Shown: positions 10,086 through 23,472 of the stretch, piece after piece
How positions within the stretch are numbered: the first letter of the stretch is position 1
Layout: each line of letters starts with the position of its first letter
NCBI RefSeq assembly: GCF_036320965.1
Contig: NC_092257.1
Span: 18,630,413-18,694,412 of the forward strand
Length of the DNA: 64,000 bases
DNA from: Panulirus ornatus
Taxonomy: Eukaryota; Arthropoda; Malacostraca; Decapoda; Palinuridae
Direction: 5' to 3'
Position numbers and translations under genes: made by a program
Notes under the pieces: model-generated
What the model saw: only the letters and a program-made list of their open reading frames with translations
The model's database searches: none
What the model was told of the DNA's origin: nothing

Positions 10086-11040
10086 TGTGTGCATTTTCTC
10101 TGCAATATATTTTCGTTCGACCCTTGACTGCAGCTGAGTACATCGTTAATCATCATAAACACTCGCAGTGTTTACTACTGCTGGTTCCTGTACCGTGGCG
10201 AAGGTAGAGGCTGGCAGCTCCCTCCCTCAGGGTGAATTGTGGCAGGGGTCACATACCGACTGCATTCCTCCACAGGGGTACAGCAACGGCGGCAACTCAC
10301 TCACCACAGCAGAGGTAGCCACAATAATGAGGGGGGGCTGTCTGGGGTCCACTTTGCCACATTCCGACAGCTCTACATTACCTTCCCCCAGAGGCAAACT
10401 TGTGCCCCCGGTGGCTCTCTACCGCTCCTACCGCCGCACCTCCTCCTCCTCCTCCTCCTCCTCCTGTGGCGTCCTCTGAACCCATCGTCTGCACGTCAAG
10501 GTGTCGACGCGAGCCAGTGACACCGCCGCCATCGCACCACACCAACTTGACCCCCACCGTACCCTGCGGGAGCCGAACGTCTTTCCTAACACGTACAAAA
10601 AACCCGCGAAAATCTTGGCCCGCTCGCCCAGGACCTGCCCCAGAGTGTCATTCGCAGCCTCAACCCGGTGGGGACAACAGGCATGGCAGGGGTCGTCCGC
10701 TGCATCTCCCCACAATCACAGCAGAACACACCATGTGCAAGCAGAGGCCTTAGGCTACGTAGCCACTTAGTATTCTCGAGAGTCCACCTGACTGCAGGGG
10801 TGACTCAGGTACTGATGGAGCTGCTGCTCCTCCTCCTCCTCCTTCTCCTCCCGACCCCACCACCTCCGTGCTGCAGGCAGCTGCAGCGTCACGTGCAGCT
10901 GCTGCTTGTTACAGCATTTTCTGTCACTGTTACTGGCTGGGACGATAGTGACTTATGTTACAATTCCTCATTACTACCACAAATATTGTACCCATTAACG
11001 TTACAACTTTTTAGGTCCTCAGTATCAAAACGACTAATTT
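10086..11040. other. Unique sequence with short (CTC)n tracts
   Basis: Contains (CTC)n near 10438-10466 and a CTC/CTG-rich tract near 10820-10852. Several 90-125-residue plus-strand frames overlap one another in different phases, typical of GC-richer non-coding DNA. No gene is supported. Confidence 0.5.
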
Positions 11041-11185
11041 GACGCAGCTGGCGTACAGGTGGTGGGGGATCCACTGCCATTTGACACAGCTGGTACTACA
11101 GGTGGTAGGGGATACACTGCCATCGGACACAGCTGGCCCTACAGATGGTAGGGGATTCACCGTCACTTGACATAGCTGGTGTTGC
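11041..11185. repeat. 43-bp minisatellite, 3.3 units
   Basis: Units start GACACAGCTGG and contain TACAGGTGGTAGGGGAT and CACTGCCAT. Each unit has CAGCTGG or TAGCTGG. Confidence 0.92.
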
Positions 11186-11450
11186 CATCTTTACCGCCCC
11201 ACCACCTGACCTTTCTGGTGGGCTTAAGCATAATTCTATATGTATATCTCGACCTCTGCCACGTCTTTCATTTGCATATCAACCACAGGAAGACATCGGA
11301 TGACTTCCTTGTGATCCTCAAGCAGCAGTTGATCGTGTGTTCCACACCAGTTAGCTATGTTTAACTGTGTGTTTTCACGCAGTAGTGTCTCAAGGGAGTG
11401 CTTACCACCTCCACGAAACAGTGGCTTCCTATTTTCGCTTCCGTATCCCT
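11186..11450. other. Unique sequence, no gene seen
   Basis: No recognisable feature. Confidence 0.5.
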
Positions 11451-11640
11451 TACGATGGTTTCTGAGGGTCTTCTACCCTTACAACTAGGTCTGGGACCTT
11501 ACTTTACCTTACGTATATCTTACGATGGTCTGGGAAGTCTGCTATCTCCTCGGGTCGGTCTGAGACCGTACCTTCCTTACTTATAATACTTTACGATGGC
11601 TTCGGAGGTCTTCTACCACCACAGCCCGGTTCCCGACCAA
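11451..11640. repeat. 70-bp tandem repeat, 2.7 units
   Basis: Units begin at 11451, 11521 and 11592 with TACGATGGYT, then GTCTTCTAC and GGTCTGRGACC blocks. Diverged by roughly a quarter. Confidence 0.85.
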
Positions 11641-12105
11641 GCAGCAGTCTTGCTCCTCTGCTCAGTCCGGCCGTTGGAGGCCGATACTCATTATAAACGC
11701 GTCGTCTGTGGTGATCCTGAACCTCCGTTTGTCCATAATGTCTCTGACGTGAGATCTGGGCAAATAGAGTGCAACAGGATGGAATCCAATCCAAGTTATG
11801 AAGGTTTTCATCTAAGAATGCCACTTCTTACTCCAACTGGTCCACCGCTCGCAACGCATTGTTCGGCTTCATGTAGCACTGGTACACAGCTGGTCCACCG
11901 CTCATATGCCAGCTGTATTGGTGTAATGTACCACTGGTACACAGCTGGTCCACTGCTTGCAACAGAAATATAGGATTTAATCGATCACAGAAGCATCAAT
12001 CACTGACGAACATATTCACTGGATCTCAACCCGACCCTACAGAAAACCCGTAAAAAGATTTCGTTAAATCCAGTTTATATCAACAATATCAATAATCATA
12101 AAGAT
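11641..12105. other. Unique sequence with a short tandem duplication
   Basis: At 11838-11958 a block with ACACAGCTGGTCCACCGCTC is repeated two to three times at about 50-60 bp. The rest is unique. No gene. Confidence 0.6.
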
Positions 12106-12150
12106 AGAGTAATAATAATGAGATAAAGTAAAATAATAATATCAATAATG

Positions 12151-12214
<64 letters not shown>

Positions 12215-12253
12215 TAATAATGATGATGATAATAATAATAATAATAATAATAA
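12106..12253. repeat. (AAT)n-type microsatellite
   Basis: ATAATAATA with occasional GAT interruptions. Poly-Ile and poly-Tyr frames here are artefacts. Confidence 0.95.
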
Positions 12254-12479
12254 GAAAAAACTGCAGTGTTGTCGGGTGTCGTGGTAGATGAGTGAACGAG
12301 ACCCTTGGGTTCAGGCTGCCTACCACTCTGTATCACACACGTCATGGGGGAGAGACAGCCAGGGGCGACCCTGCCCAACCTTCCCACAGTATTTGCAAAG
12401 CGTGTGGCGCCTTGTTTACACTGACATTAGCAGGTGATCTGTTTAGTGTCTTGTGACCTGCAGTTACAGCAGGTTACAT
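12254..12479. other. Unique sequence, no gene seen
   Basis: Lies between the AAT tract and the 3' end of the LINE relic. Confidence 0.5.
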
Positions 12480-14418
<1,939 letters not shown>

Positions 14419-14482
14419 TTTTTTTTTTCATATTATTCGCTATTTCACGCATTAGCGAGGTAGCGTTAAGAACAGAGGATAC
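14419..14482 (-). mobile_element. RTE-type LINE 3' end fragment
   Basis: A poly-T run then GCATTAGCGAGGTAGCGTTA and AAGAACAGAGGA. The same core occurs at 62070-62105 and, diverged, at 58165-58200, where it leads into RTE coding sequence on the minus strand. The T run is then the poly-A tail of a minus-strand insertion. Heavily 5'-truncated. Confidence 0.6.
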
Positions 14483-14525
14483 ACAAAGAATTATAATCTT
14501 GATATCAGTGATGGTCTATACAAAT

Positions 14526-14748
14526 TAGATAACTTTATTGTTGATAAAATTTGTAAAATGATAAGTTTATGAACGCTCGTTGTATGTTTTGGACAATCAC
14601 ATGTTTACCAAATGGCGTCCTAGCTTCGTCTCTTCGATGTTTATCAACTGACTTATATTTCACTCTTGTGTCTCCCCTGATGATGTGACTATTACACGAA
14701 AGTGCACTTGGGAACTTATCGTGTTTCATTTTCCCCGTGGACTCATAC

Positions 14749-14750
<2 letters not shown>
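14526..14750 (+). mobile_element. Dispersed (TA)-tailed element, copy 1 (longest)
   Basis: About 225 bp containing CCAAATGGCGTCCTAGC, CCCTGATGATGTGACTATT, CACGAAAGTGCACTTGGGAA and GTGGACTCATACG, ending in (AT)n. Homologous copies lie at 44690-44850 (reverse) and 61939-62030. All three join (TA)n at the same end. It lacks obvious coding content, so a short retroelement or LINE 3' end is likely. Confidence 0.7.
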
Positions 14751-14828
<78 letters not shown>

Positions 14829-14850
14829 TGTGTGTGTCTGTCTGTCTGTC

Positions 14851-14895
<45 letters not shown>
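14751..14895. repeat. (AT)n - (TCTG)n - (TG)n compound microsatellite
   Basis: AT run 14751-14825, short TG, five TCTG units near 14836-14856, then TG to 14895. It forms the tail of the preceding element. Confidence 0.96.
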
Positions 14896-14897
<2 letters not shown>

Positions 14898-15017
14898 CCA
14901 CTCTCCCTCCCTCCTTCTCTTCCTGGTACACAGAGGCTGGGTCAGCCCTCAGGCGAGATGTGTGTCAAGGTCAGAACCAGAGTCAAATGATTTGCAGCTG
15001 CCCAACCATCACTTCCT

Positions 15018-15107
15018 CACCCCACCACGTGCACTCACCCCACCACGTGCACTCACCTCACCACGTGCTCTCACCCCACCACGTGCACTTACCCCACTAT
15101 GGGTACA
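15018..15107. repeat. 18-bp minisatellite with CACGTG in most units
   Basis: Five units of CACCCCACCACGTGCACT, the last diverged. Four units carry the palindromic E-box CACGTG. Confidence 0.92.
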
Positions 15108-15450
15108 CTTACCTACCATGTGCACCCATCCAACCTTGTTCACGCATCAACTTCTGGCACTCATCTACCACGACACTCATCCACCACTTGCACTCACTCA
15201 CCACCTGCCCTCACTCATCATGCGGACTCACCCATCATGCTCAGTTAACCAGCACTTCTCCTCAGCCACTACGTCTAATCTACAGTCAGGTCTAGCTGAC
15301 CAATGACAGATGACTATGAACTACGAGGGGGAACTCCCTCAATCTATCTTTAATTTCTCTTTAGACTAGCGACCCTTGTTTGTCTAGTGCTCTGCCCAGG
15401 TCAGCAGATGGTCTCTGCCTCAAGTGTCTTTCCTGGCACAAGTCTGGCGG
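15108..15450. other. Unique sequence, no gene seen
   Basis: Continues as diverged CACTCATCCACCA-type repeats to about 15260, then unique. Confidence 0.5.
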
Positions 15451-15945
15451 CTGTGTGCACCAGCTGGTGGTGACTGGTAGCTATGAGCATCAGCTGGTGG
15501 TGACTCGTGGCTGTGAGCACCAGCTGGTGGTGAATGGTGGCTGTGAACACCAGCTGGTGGTGAGTGGTGGCTGTGTGCACCAGCTGGTGGTGACTGGTGG
15601 CTGTGTGCACCAGCTGGTGGTGAGTGGTGGCTGTGTGCACCAGCTGGTGGTGACTGGTTGCTGTGTGCACCAGCTGGTTGTGACTGGCGTCTGCGAGCAC
15701 CAGCTGGTGGTGACTGGTGGTTGTGAGCACCAGCTGGTGGCGAGTGGCAGCAGTGAGCACCAGCTGGCGGTGACTGGTGGCTGTGTGCACCAGCTGGTGG
15801 TGAGTGGTAGCCGTGAACATCAGCTGGTGGTGAGTGGTGGCTGTATGCACCAGCTGGTGATGACTGGTGACTGTGTGCCCCAGCTGGTGATGACTGGTGG
15901 CTGTGTGCCCCAGCTGATGATGAGTGGTGGGATGTGTGGACCATC
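15451..15945. repeat. 30-bp minisatellite, 16 units with no length change
   Basis: Every unit is 30 bp, built on CACCAGCTGGTGGTGACTGG followed by TGGCTGTGTG. No insertions or deletions occur from 15451 to 15930. Most units contain GCTGGTGG, identical to the E. coli Chi octamer. A 198-residue plus-strand frame with an HQLVVTGGC theme and two long minus-strand frames are open because 30 is ten codons. Confidence 0.95.
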
Positions 15946-16332
15946 TGTCGCTGCAGCAGGTGCTACACGCCCCTAGTGTGCCACTATTTAGCCACTACTC
16001 GTGCACTGCTTACCATGTGTCATGTCGTTTGCTGTGCAAATTCTCTGTATTTACCCTCCCCCACCACAGTCTTTAGCCTCTGCCGTCTGTGTCTCACGTA
16101 TTACATAGACCAGGTAAGGTCACAAGACCTTCTACTCATCATTACAACTAAGTTAAGCTTTGTGGGTGTCCCTCAGGGTACTATTTCACCAGTCATAGCG
16201 ATTCTGTGGCAATGGCTTTCTACTGGGGGACAGCGAGGGCGTCTGGGTAGCGCCGTTGACCGAATGTGCTTAGGGGCACAGGGATGGGGCGCGGGCTGGT
16301 GGTGGTCTGGTCGGGTTGTTTGGTAGAAAACC
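15946..16332 (+). pseudogene. Possible reverse-transcriptase fragment (GVPQGT)
   Basis: The frame around 16150 reads LSFVGVPQGTISPV; GVPQGT at 16165-16182 matches the conserved RT motif that precedes the catalytic YADD box in many LINEs. Sequence after it does not continue to match, and no YADD follows. Either a short relic or a chance match. Confidence 0.3.
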
Positions 16333-16854
16333 AGGCACTGATAAACACACATACACACATATATCTATATACATATAACACATATATACGTATATATGCA
16401 CTTAAATACATCCTGACATACACACGCACTCGCTTAAATTTCAATGTAATCTGTACATTCCTCCGTCCTCAACACACCATGCATCCTCAGTGCAACGACA
16501 CCTCTCATGTAATCCTCCAAAACCAATTACCTTTAGCCTCCAATACATTGTACCTACCGCTCCTGGCCTCACACCACCAGATAAGTGACGGGAGTGGACG
16601 TGAAGCCGCCTACATCATGAGCCAGTATGACCACACGGGTCAGGAAGACCATAGAGTTGTAAGGCACATAACAGAGAGGTCTGTACTAAATGTAAACATG
16701 ACATGAGAGAGGGCCTGTTGTTATGGACAGGGCATTCCAGATGTTTGGGCAGTAAGGAGGAAGGGAGGGAGGGAGGTCTTGGTGGTAGACGGAGAGATAT
16801 GAGGTGGGCGGGTGGGTGGGTCGAGGTGGATGACAGAGTGTACAGGCGATGGAG
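16333..16854. other. Unique sequence, no gene seen
   Basis: ATATA-rich at 16355-16400, G-rich from 16740. No gene recognised. Confidence 0.5.
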
Positions 16855-17026
16855 GCAGTGATGATGGGTGGCAGTGAGGGCGGCAGGTGGTGATGAGTAG
16901 TACATGGGCGGCAGGCGGTGGTGGTGGTGGGTGGTACACAGGCGGCAGGCGGTGATGGTGGGTGGCACACGGGCGGCAGGCGGCGGTGGGTGAAGCAGGG
17001 GTAACTTACCCACACACACACACACA
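16855..17026. repeat. ~33-39-bp G-rich minisatellite and short (CA)n
   Basis: Four units with GGCGGCAGGCGGTGGTGG and GGGTGGTACAC blocks to about 16992, then a short CA tract 17009-17026. The 210-residue minus-strand frame at 16615-17247 lies across this and is Pro/His/Thr low-complexity. Confidence 0.85.
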
Positions 17027-17596
17027 CCGTCACAGTCACCCCCGTGATGGGTCCCGATGGCCCTCATAGTAACGGTGGAACCCCATAGGCCCTCGCTCGG
17101 ATACCCGCTGACACCTGGTGACTGTGGAGCCTCACACATCCTCCCTCCCGCTGGGTCTGGCTGTTTCCCCTGATGACAGCGAAGCCCCACGGGCCCTCCG
17201 TAACACCAACACCCCACACAACACAGCAACGAGACACCTCCAGACACCCCTCAAACCATTAAGAACCTCAAAGTCAACATGGTAACAGGATTTACATCAA
17301 AACCCTCGAAGGTGTCTTGTTGACCCACGTCTGTTTACACCCACAGGCACGAAGGTCTCGCAAAGAGCGATCCAACCAACATTTATAATAATGAACTTCC
17401 TCCCTCCTGCTGGTGCAGGAGCCGTAACCAGCCACATAAGGGGTATCTAAACGGCCCTCACGTTCTTCTCTCTTCTTATGGCCATTCGATCATTGGCCTC
17501 ACCCTGAGACCTTAATATAAGCGACCACGATACCAATCTATCTTTACTTATCTATTGTGATCCCTTAACTTATCAATTTCTTTATTTCAATCGTTC
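17027..17596. other. Unique sequence, no gene seen
   Basis: No coding or RNA feature recognised. Confidence 0.5.
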
Positions 17597-17775
17597 ATTT
17601 GGTCATCTGTTTATTCAGCTATTGACTCCGAGTTATATACTGATGTTGCGTGAGATGGGTGTATCAATTGATTTTCAATTATCTTTTATTACAGGCGATA
17701 ATTTGGTCATTTGGTTATTCAGCTATTTATTTTGAGTTACGAATTGATGTGGCGCGAGATGGGCGTACCTCTGAG
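17597..17775. repeat. Diverged ~104-bp direct duplication
   Basis: ATTTGGTCAT at 17597 and again at 17701, each followed by TTATTCAGCTATT, a GAGTTA motif and GATGTKGCGYGAGATGGG. About 80% identity by eye. Confidence 0.8.
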
Positions 17776-18414
17776 GAGGGTACGGGGTGACATCAAGACT
17801 GTACCGTCAAGTGAGGTACCCAAGCGTTGTTAAGACTGTAATGTTGAGGAAGGTACATCAGGATGTTATGAGTATACGGTCAAGAAGGGCACATCTCACA
17901 TCCAGAGTTTCAGTAACGTTCCGATCGGTCGTGCCTCAATCACTACCAACCATTTTCATCCCTATGACAGTAGGCTGAAGGACCATTAATACTATTGTCT
18001 AATCTCACTTACAGCCTTCGCATGCTTCAAGCTTCCGTACTTATATAAGTAGTCCTGTGTTTCCCTTAAGTCATCACTCATATCAATATATACAATACAA
18101 ATCAACCATTACAAGTCTTCACCAATTAACCAGTTCGTGGCTGAAATAAAGACGACAATAACACTATACAAGGGGGAGATAATCTCACTTAACAACCCTT
18201 AAGCTCAAGAGGTCACGTCAATTAAACGGTAATCGAGTGCTTAGCTGAATGGGCGTGTTATTAAAGAGGTTGTTAGACGCGCATACGATCGGACACGCAT
18301 GTACACAAGCCAATCTAGTGGTGATGATGATGATGACTCCAGGGGAAAGACTGGATTCCATTTGTTCCAGTCTACTCCAATTGGTGTAAGGTGGTTAGTT
18401 GTTTACACGCAGGC
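17776..18414. other. Unique A/T-rich sequence, no gene seen
   Basis: Loose GTACCGTCAAG / GTACATCAGG motifs at 17790-17890 hint at an old repeat. Nothing else. Confidence 0.5.
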
Positions 18415-18950
18415 TGTTCAGTGCTTAGAGGCAGGTGAATGTGTTCAGTGTTCAGGGCAGGTTAGCAAGTTCAGTGTTTCAGGGGCAGGTTAGCATGTTC
18501 AGTGTTCAGAGGCAGGTGAATGTGTTAAGTGTTCAGGGGCAGGTTAGCATGTTCAGTGTTCAGGGGCAGGTTAGCATGTTCAGTGTTTCAGGGGCAGGTT
18601 AGCATGTTCAGTGTTCAGGGGCAGGTTAGCATGTTCAGTGTTCAGGGGCAGGTTAGCATGTTCAATGTTCAAGAGGAGGTGAATATGTTCAGTGGTCAGG
18701 GATATGTTCAATGTTCAGAGATAGGTCAGCAGGTTTAGTGTTGAGGGACAGGATAGCATGTTCAATGTTCAGGGGCAGGTTAGCAGGTTTAGTGTTCAAG
18801 AGGCAGGTGAATATGTTCAGTGTTCAGGAGATGTTCAATGTTCAGAGATAGGTCAGCAGGTTTAGTGTTCACGGGCAGGTTAGCATGTTCGGTGTTCAGG
18901 GAAAGGTCAGCATGTTCAATGTTCAGGGACAGGTCAGCAGATACAGGAGT
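18415..18950. repeat. ~27-bp minisatellite
   Basis: About 20 units of GTTCAGTGTTCAGGGGCAGG followed by TTAGCAT, with AGAGATAGGTCAGCAGG variants forming a diverged subset toward the right end. Confidence 0.94.
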
Positions 18951-20361
18951 GAACAAGGCCAAGGCTGCTGGGAACTCGCACCTCTATGGTTCGTCTTGTT
19001 TTTCACAGACCCATCTTGCCTTGACACACAGCTTAGCTCTGAACATAAGAGCTTTACATCTAACAACGAAGAGAACCCAATGAGATTTTCCCTTACAGAC
19101 TTAAGTCATATCTATTCTTGACCCTATCTCGATAAGGCTAGAAAAACGACAAAGACGTATATATATATACCGCACCAACTGAAGCACTTCTGGCCCCATC
19201 CAGTGAAACCCTGCCTCCCAAAGAAGATATAGAACATACTCATAAGTACTCAAAAATATCAGCCACAAACGAGACGTATCCCTGTACAAGAAAGTCATGC
19301 AAAACCTAAACAAAATCTGTCCAGAAAACAACTGCCTCCATTCTTCACTCCCTTTGGTACAAGTAATGCGTTTAACATCTTAAAGATCTCGCCTGCAACA
19401 GGCCGTGACAACTTGTTAAACTTTCACATAAGAAACGTTTGGCCCAATTCCAATCCCAGCAACTTACACAGAAATATTCAACCACTCCTGGCTATACAAC
19501 AAATTCCCTAACATCTGAAACTTGCCAACAGAATACTAGTTCTAAAACTCTCAAAACCGCTAAACTTCCCCTCCTTCCAACGCCCTATGTCAGTTCTGTC
19601 TTCAGCGTCCAAACTCTGAAAAAACTGATCAACAACTGATTCAACCAACCACAGCCCCCGTCCCGCACAGTAATAGTTGCAACAGACATCAACAAAACAT
19701 TTGGCTATATCCCTCAACATCCTCATACAAAGGTAGGTGCCTCAACCACGACCACAACAAAGATGAACAAATTCTGACCAGCTTCATAGCCAGCCGCCAT
19801 GCCTCAGTCACTCATGAAGGCTTCAGCTTCAAAACTCTGAAAACTCTTACAGTTTCAGAGGTTTCTTTGCCTACATGACCTCAGGCAAACTATATTATGA
19901 ATAGTCTCCTCACATGCAGACTATCTCACAACACGGCACTAGCAACAACAAACATGCAGCACTACATTACATCATTGGAACGCTCACGTAGAACAGAATG
20001 TCTGCAGTCTCCACAGAACTCTTCAGTCACTCTTTTAACACCATCCAGACGCGAGTCTAACCTGCCTTCTCAACTCACCTTATATAGCCACTCAATTATC
20101 TGGGCATTTCATACGACACACACATGACATTCACACTCCACAGGACAATTATCACCATATAAGCATAAACTCAATACCCTCAGGATAGTAAGTAGCTGGT
20201 GCCAGATTTGGAGAGGAAAAAGAACCCTTTAGCATCCTCTACCAACAATTCATCCCCTTTACATTAAACTGCTCTTCACTTGCCTGGTCGTCCACCCTCT
20301 CAAAAGCAACAATAGCACTGCTGCGAACTACACAAAACAGAACAAACAAACACTCAACACC

Positions 20362-20585
20362 TACACCACGACACAAAGATCCATCTACACCACCACACAA
20401 AAATCCACCTACACCACGACACAAAGATCCACCACCTACACCACGACACAAAAATCCACCTACACCACGACACAAAGATCCACCTACACCACGACACAAA
20501 AATCCACCTACACCACGACACAAAGATCTACGTACACCACGACACAAAGATCCACCACCTACACCACGACACAAAAATCCACCCA
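20362..20585. repeat. 24-bp minisatellite inside LINE copy B
   Basis: Nine units of CACCTACACCACGACACAAA plus GATC, two with an extra CAC. It seems to have expanded from the LINE coding sequence just after the QNRTNKHSTPTPRHKD segment. As 24 is eight codons, the minus-strand Cys/Arg/Gly frame stays open. Confidence 0.93.
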
Positions 20586-21035
20586 GTACAATTCATCATC
20601 AACATACTGGTCAACCATTCCTTCGCAAGACCATTACAATACTCACATCCAAACCACACCCAAACTAGCCATCAACTCCTAAAAAGATGAAAAAAAAACG
20701 AAGCTCACCTCTGCCGCCACACTTCAGCAACCTATACTCACAAAATCCCTTCAGCCCCAAGCGAACATAACACTGACAAAACCCATTCGCACTGAAATGA
20801 CCCGTAAGGCAATAAACAACCACCCTCCCAACTCAGTCTTCAGCACCACCTCGCCAGACATACATCCATCTGAAACCACACTCCCCAGACAGACACTGTG
20901 TTTACGTTAGGAACATCATCCATCTCCTCAACACTACAAACACTGATCCACCATATCTCAAGACCCTTCACACCCACGATGCAACTGCCACAGTGAAGCC
21001 ACCGAACACTTACTACTCAATCGCCCCTCACTCTC

Positions 21036-21065
21036 CCTACACACACACACACACACACACACACA
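21036..21065. repeat. (CA)n microsatellite in LINE copy B
   Basis: About 15 CA units near the C-terminal coding end of the LINE. Confidence 0.95.
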
Positions 21066-21167
21066 CCACTATGCTTAATGACCTGTGGTTCCACCCTGGG
21101 ACATGTCCGGCTTCCTGAGCGCTGCAGGAGCCTTATAAAAGATAAAAAGGACCTCTCGGGTAAAAAG

Positions 21168-21192
21168 TATATATATATATATATATATATAA
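21168..21192. repeat. (TA)n tract at LINE copy B 3' end
   Basis: About 12 TA units follow GGACCTCTCGGGTAAAAAG, just past the shared LINE 3' end, and could be the element tail. Confidence 0.85.
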
Positions 21193-21360
21193 GCGACGTC
21201 GTATGCCGTCAGCGAGAGAGCAGAGGGCCACCCCTTCCCCCTTTAAACACCAGCACTTGAGGCAGGTGTGTACATAAGATCTGTTCACACTCTCATTAGG
21301 AAGTCATTAACTGAAATTTACAACACCACATGAGCTGTCTTTCTCATGCCAGCTGCATAG
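21193..21360. other. Unique sequence, no gene seen
   Basis: No feature recognised. Confidence 0.5.
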
Positions 21361-21712
21361 TGGCCACTTGCAGGAGCAGGGCATGGCCTGCAGTACTGAC
21401 ATACAGGCCACTCGCAAGAGCAGGGCATGGCCTGTAGTACTGACATACAGGCCACTCGCAAGAGCAGGGCATGGCCTGCAGTACTGACATGCGGGCCTCT
21501 TGCAGGAGCAGGGCATGGCCTGCAGTACTGACATACAGGCCACTCGGAAGAGCAGGGCATGGCCTGCAGTACTGACATACAGGCCACTCGCAAGAGCAGG
21601 GCATGGCCTGCAGTACTGACATACAGGCCACTCGCAAGAGCAGGGCATGGCCTGTAGTACTGACATACAGGCCACTTGCAGGTGCAGGGCGTGTCCTGCA
21701 GTACCAACATAT
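21361..21712. repeat. 44-bp minisatellite, eight units
   Basis: Units of exactly 44 bp with CAGGCCACTCGCAAGAGCAG, GGCATGGCCTG and AGTACTGACATA. Identity is very high. Because 44 is not a multiple of three, all three minus frames carry pieces of the same peptide, showing it is not coding. Confidence 0.96.
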
Positions 21713-22364
21713 GACTCACTTAGTGGAATATGTGTAAAGCAGGGACGTTGATGGAGTCATAACACGCACCACCATCAGACCCACGCCTGCATAAACCACA
21801 CACACACCCACCTCCCATCACACCACTACCTCACCCTACCTCCAGCACAAAGCCCTGACCGACCAGCGAGGAACAATAATGCTATACATAAGATGACATG
21901 GACCCAGGAAGGGAGGGTGGTATACACTCCGGCTCAGGAAGCGGTGAAATACACACTCGAGCCACTGTTACAATGCAACCACAGCAGGAGCAATGAACCT
22001 CTCAATTTAAGGCGGAGTTCGGACCCATCACCAGCAGTAGCAATAGAAGAATGAGCCCAGGAACTGCAGGCAGTTGACTATAACCTAACCACCAGGTTCA
22101 ACTTCTGATCCTCACAATGCAATTCTGAGCACCAACTAAACCAGACAACATTACATCTACGTCTGCCAGGCGTCACCCCGAGGTTAAAATAACACCTGAT
22201 AAAAGCTAGGAGCCTCCCCATCCTGACCCATTCCCCTGTACCCACGCATCTCACCCACAAATCACGCATGCTGAAGCTACAGTGGGCACTAAATGGGGCT
22301 TAACGAATCCCCACAACCGATATATACCTCCTCATCGAAAGCACTGACGAGCATCAACGCTGAC
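21713..22364. other. Unique sequence, no gene seen
   Basis: No recognisable gene or repeat beyond short CA-rich patches. Confidence 0.5.
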
Positions 22365-22530
22365 GATTCGACCAACTGGCACATGCTTAAGTGAAGTAGC
22401 GCAAAATATAAAGGGATATGGCAGAGACTTGAAGACAAAGAGGACACGATTCGACCAACTGGCTCTTGCTTAAGTGAAGTAGCGCAAAATATAAAGGGGT
22501 ATGGCAGAGACTTGAAGACAAAGAGGACAC
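22365..22530. repeat. 83-bp direct duplication
   Basis: Two copies, starting 22365 and 22448 with GATTCGACCAACTGGC and ending AGACAAAGAGGACAC, about 96% identical by eye, so a recent duplication. Confidence 0.95.
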
Positions 22531-22685
22531 ATACACTGTAAACGTATTCAAGACCTGGAATACATTTAGTTCCCCCACGGAGCTTCAAAGCACTTCGAAG
22601 AGCTCCGGCTATCCATCGATGTACAATGTAAACACTGCTTTCCTTAGCTTAGCTAATTAACTCCGTAAGCCAACAAGGAACATCA

Positions 22686-22687
<2 letters not shown>
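22531..22687. other. Unique sequence, no gene seen
   Basis: No feature recognised. Confidence 0.5.

Positions 22688-22723
<36 letters not shown>
22688..22723. repeat. (CA)n microsatellite
   Basis: About 18 CA units immediately upstream of the second TATA-containing repeat copy. Confidence 0.96.
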
Positions 22724-22726
<3 letters not shown>

Positions 22727-22727
22727 G

Positions 22728-22800
22728 TCTACCGGGGGTATATAAATAAGGCAGCAAAAAACACATATACAGCAGACCATCTGCACACAGAAAAACCTAC
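22728..22800 (+). repeat. Dispersed repeat with TATA-like motif, copy 2
   Basis: TATAAATAAGGCA at 22741-22753 then AGCAGACCATCTGCACAC, matching the copy at 1372-1465 but without its internal (CA)n. Confidence 0.5.
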
Positions 22801-22965
22801 ACCATACATGTGTACACTGTGTAACCATCTCCTGTTTCTAAACTGTACCTTCCATTGTTCATCTTTTTCTCGTCTCCTGTCCTAAACCATCTAATTAAAA
22901 CGGTCCCCCACCACACAGCGTCAACCAAACAAAATAACCACACAAATCACCTTTACATCACACAC
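22801..22965. other. Unique sequence, no gene seen
   Basis: No feature recognised. Confidence 0.5.
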
Positions 22966-22976
22966 ATACACACACA

Positions 22977-23027
<51 letters not shown>

Positions 23028-23044
23028 ACACACACACACTCACA

Positions 23045-23102
<58 letters not shown>

Positions 23103-23310
23103 AACACACACTCACACACGCAACCTCACACTCACACACACACACTCACAAACACACACTCACATACGCAACCTCACACTCACACACACACTCACAAACA
23201 CACACTCACACACGCAAACTCACACTCACACACACACTCACAAACACACACTCACACACGCAACCTCACACTCACACACACACACTCACAAACACACACT
23301 CATACACACA
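22966..23310. repeat. (CA)n tract grading into a ~50-bp higher-order repeat
   Basis: CA dinucleotides with CT and TA interruptions. From about 23098 four units of about 48-52 bp share CTCACAAACACACACTCACA and CGCAACCTCACACT blocks. Confidence 0.94.
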
Positions 23311-23365
23311 GCCCTTGGGGATACTCGATCAAATGGGTACTTGGCATAGGCGAGGGTGTGTGCGC

Positions 23366-23465
23366 GTGCGCATACGCACATAGGAGTAAATACATGGTAC
23401 ATATATACAATGTTATGAGACGGGGCAACACGTGGGTAAAACTCTTTCCCAGTAACACACAAACA
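23366..23465. repeat. Dispersed repeat, copy of the 50642-50735 sequence
   Basis: GAGACGGGGCAACACG and GTAAAACTC are shared with 50690-50720, together with the AT-rich approach sequence and a following CA run. Both copies sit between dinucleotide tracts. Probably part of a SINE or LINE tail. Confidence 0.65.
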
Positions 23466-23472
23466 ATAATCA

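Larger units (their letters stand above)
19100..21165 (+). mobile_element. Jockey-like non-LTR retrotransposon relic, copy B
   Basis: Plus-strand frames read, in order: TGRDNLLNFHIRN (19398-19436); ATDINKTFGY (19679-19708, FG where FD is usual); HADY in place of the catalytic YADD (19913-19924); TECLQSPQNSSVTLLTPSRR (about 20005-20065); QQFIPFTLNCSSLAWSSTLS (about 20245-20305); HLLLNRPSLSLHTHT (about 21010); and a DLWFHPGTCPAS end (21078-21113). The same order occurs in copy A. Catalytic changes and many stops show it is inactive. It extends further 5' than copy A; the true start is unclear. Confidence 0.82.

Noticed and set aside
15380..15976. 198-residue plus-strand frame as a repeat-domain protein
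   Set aside because: A 30-bp unit keeps frames open automatically. Two minus-strand frames are equally open and there is no flanking coding signal.
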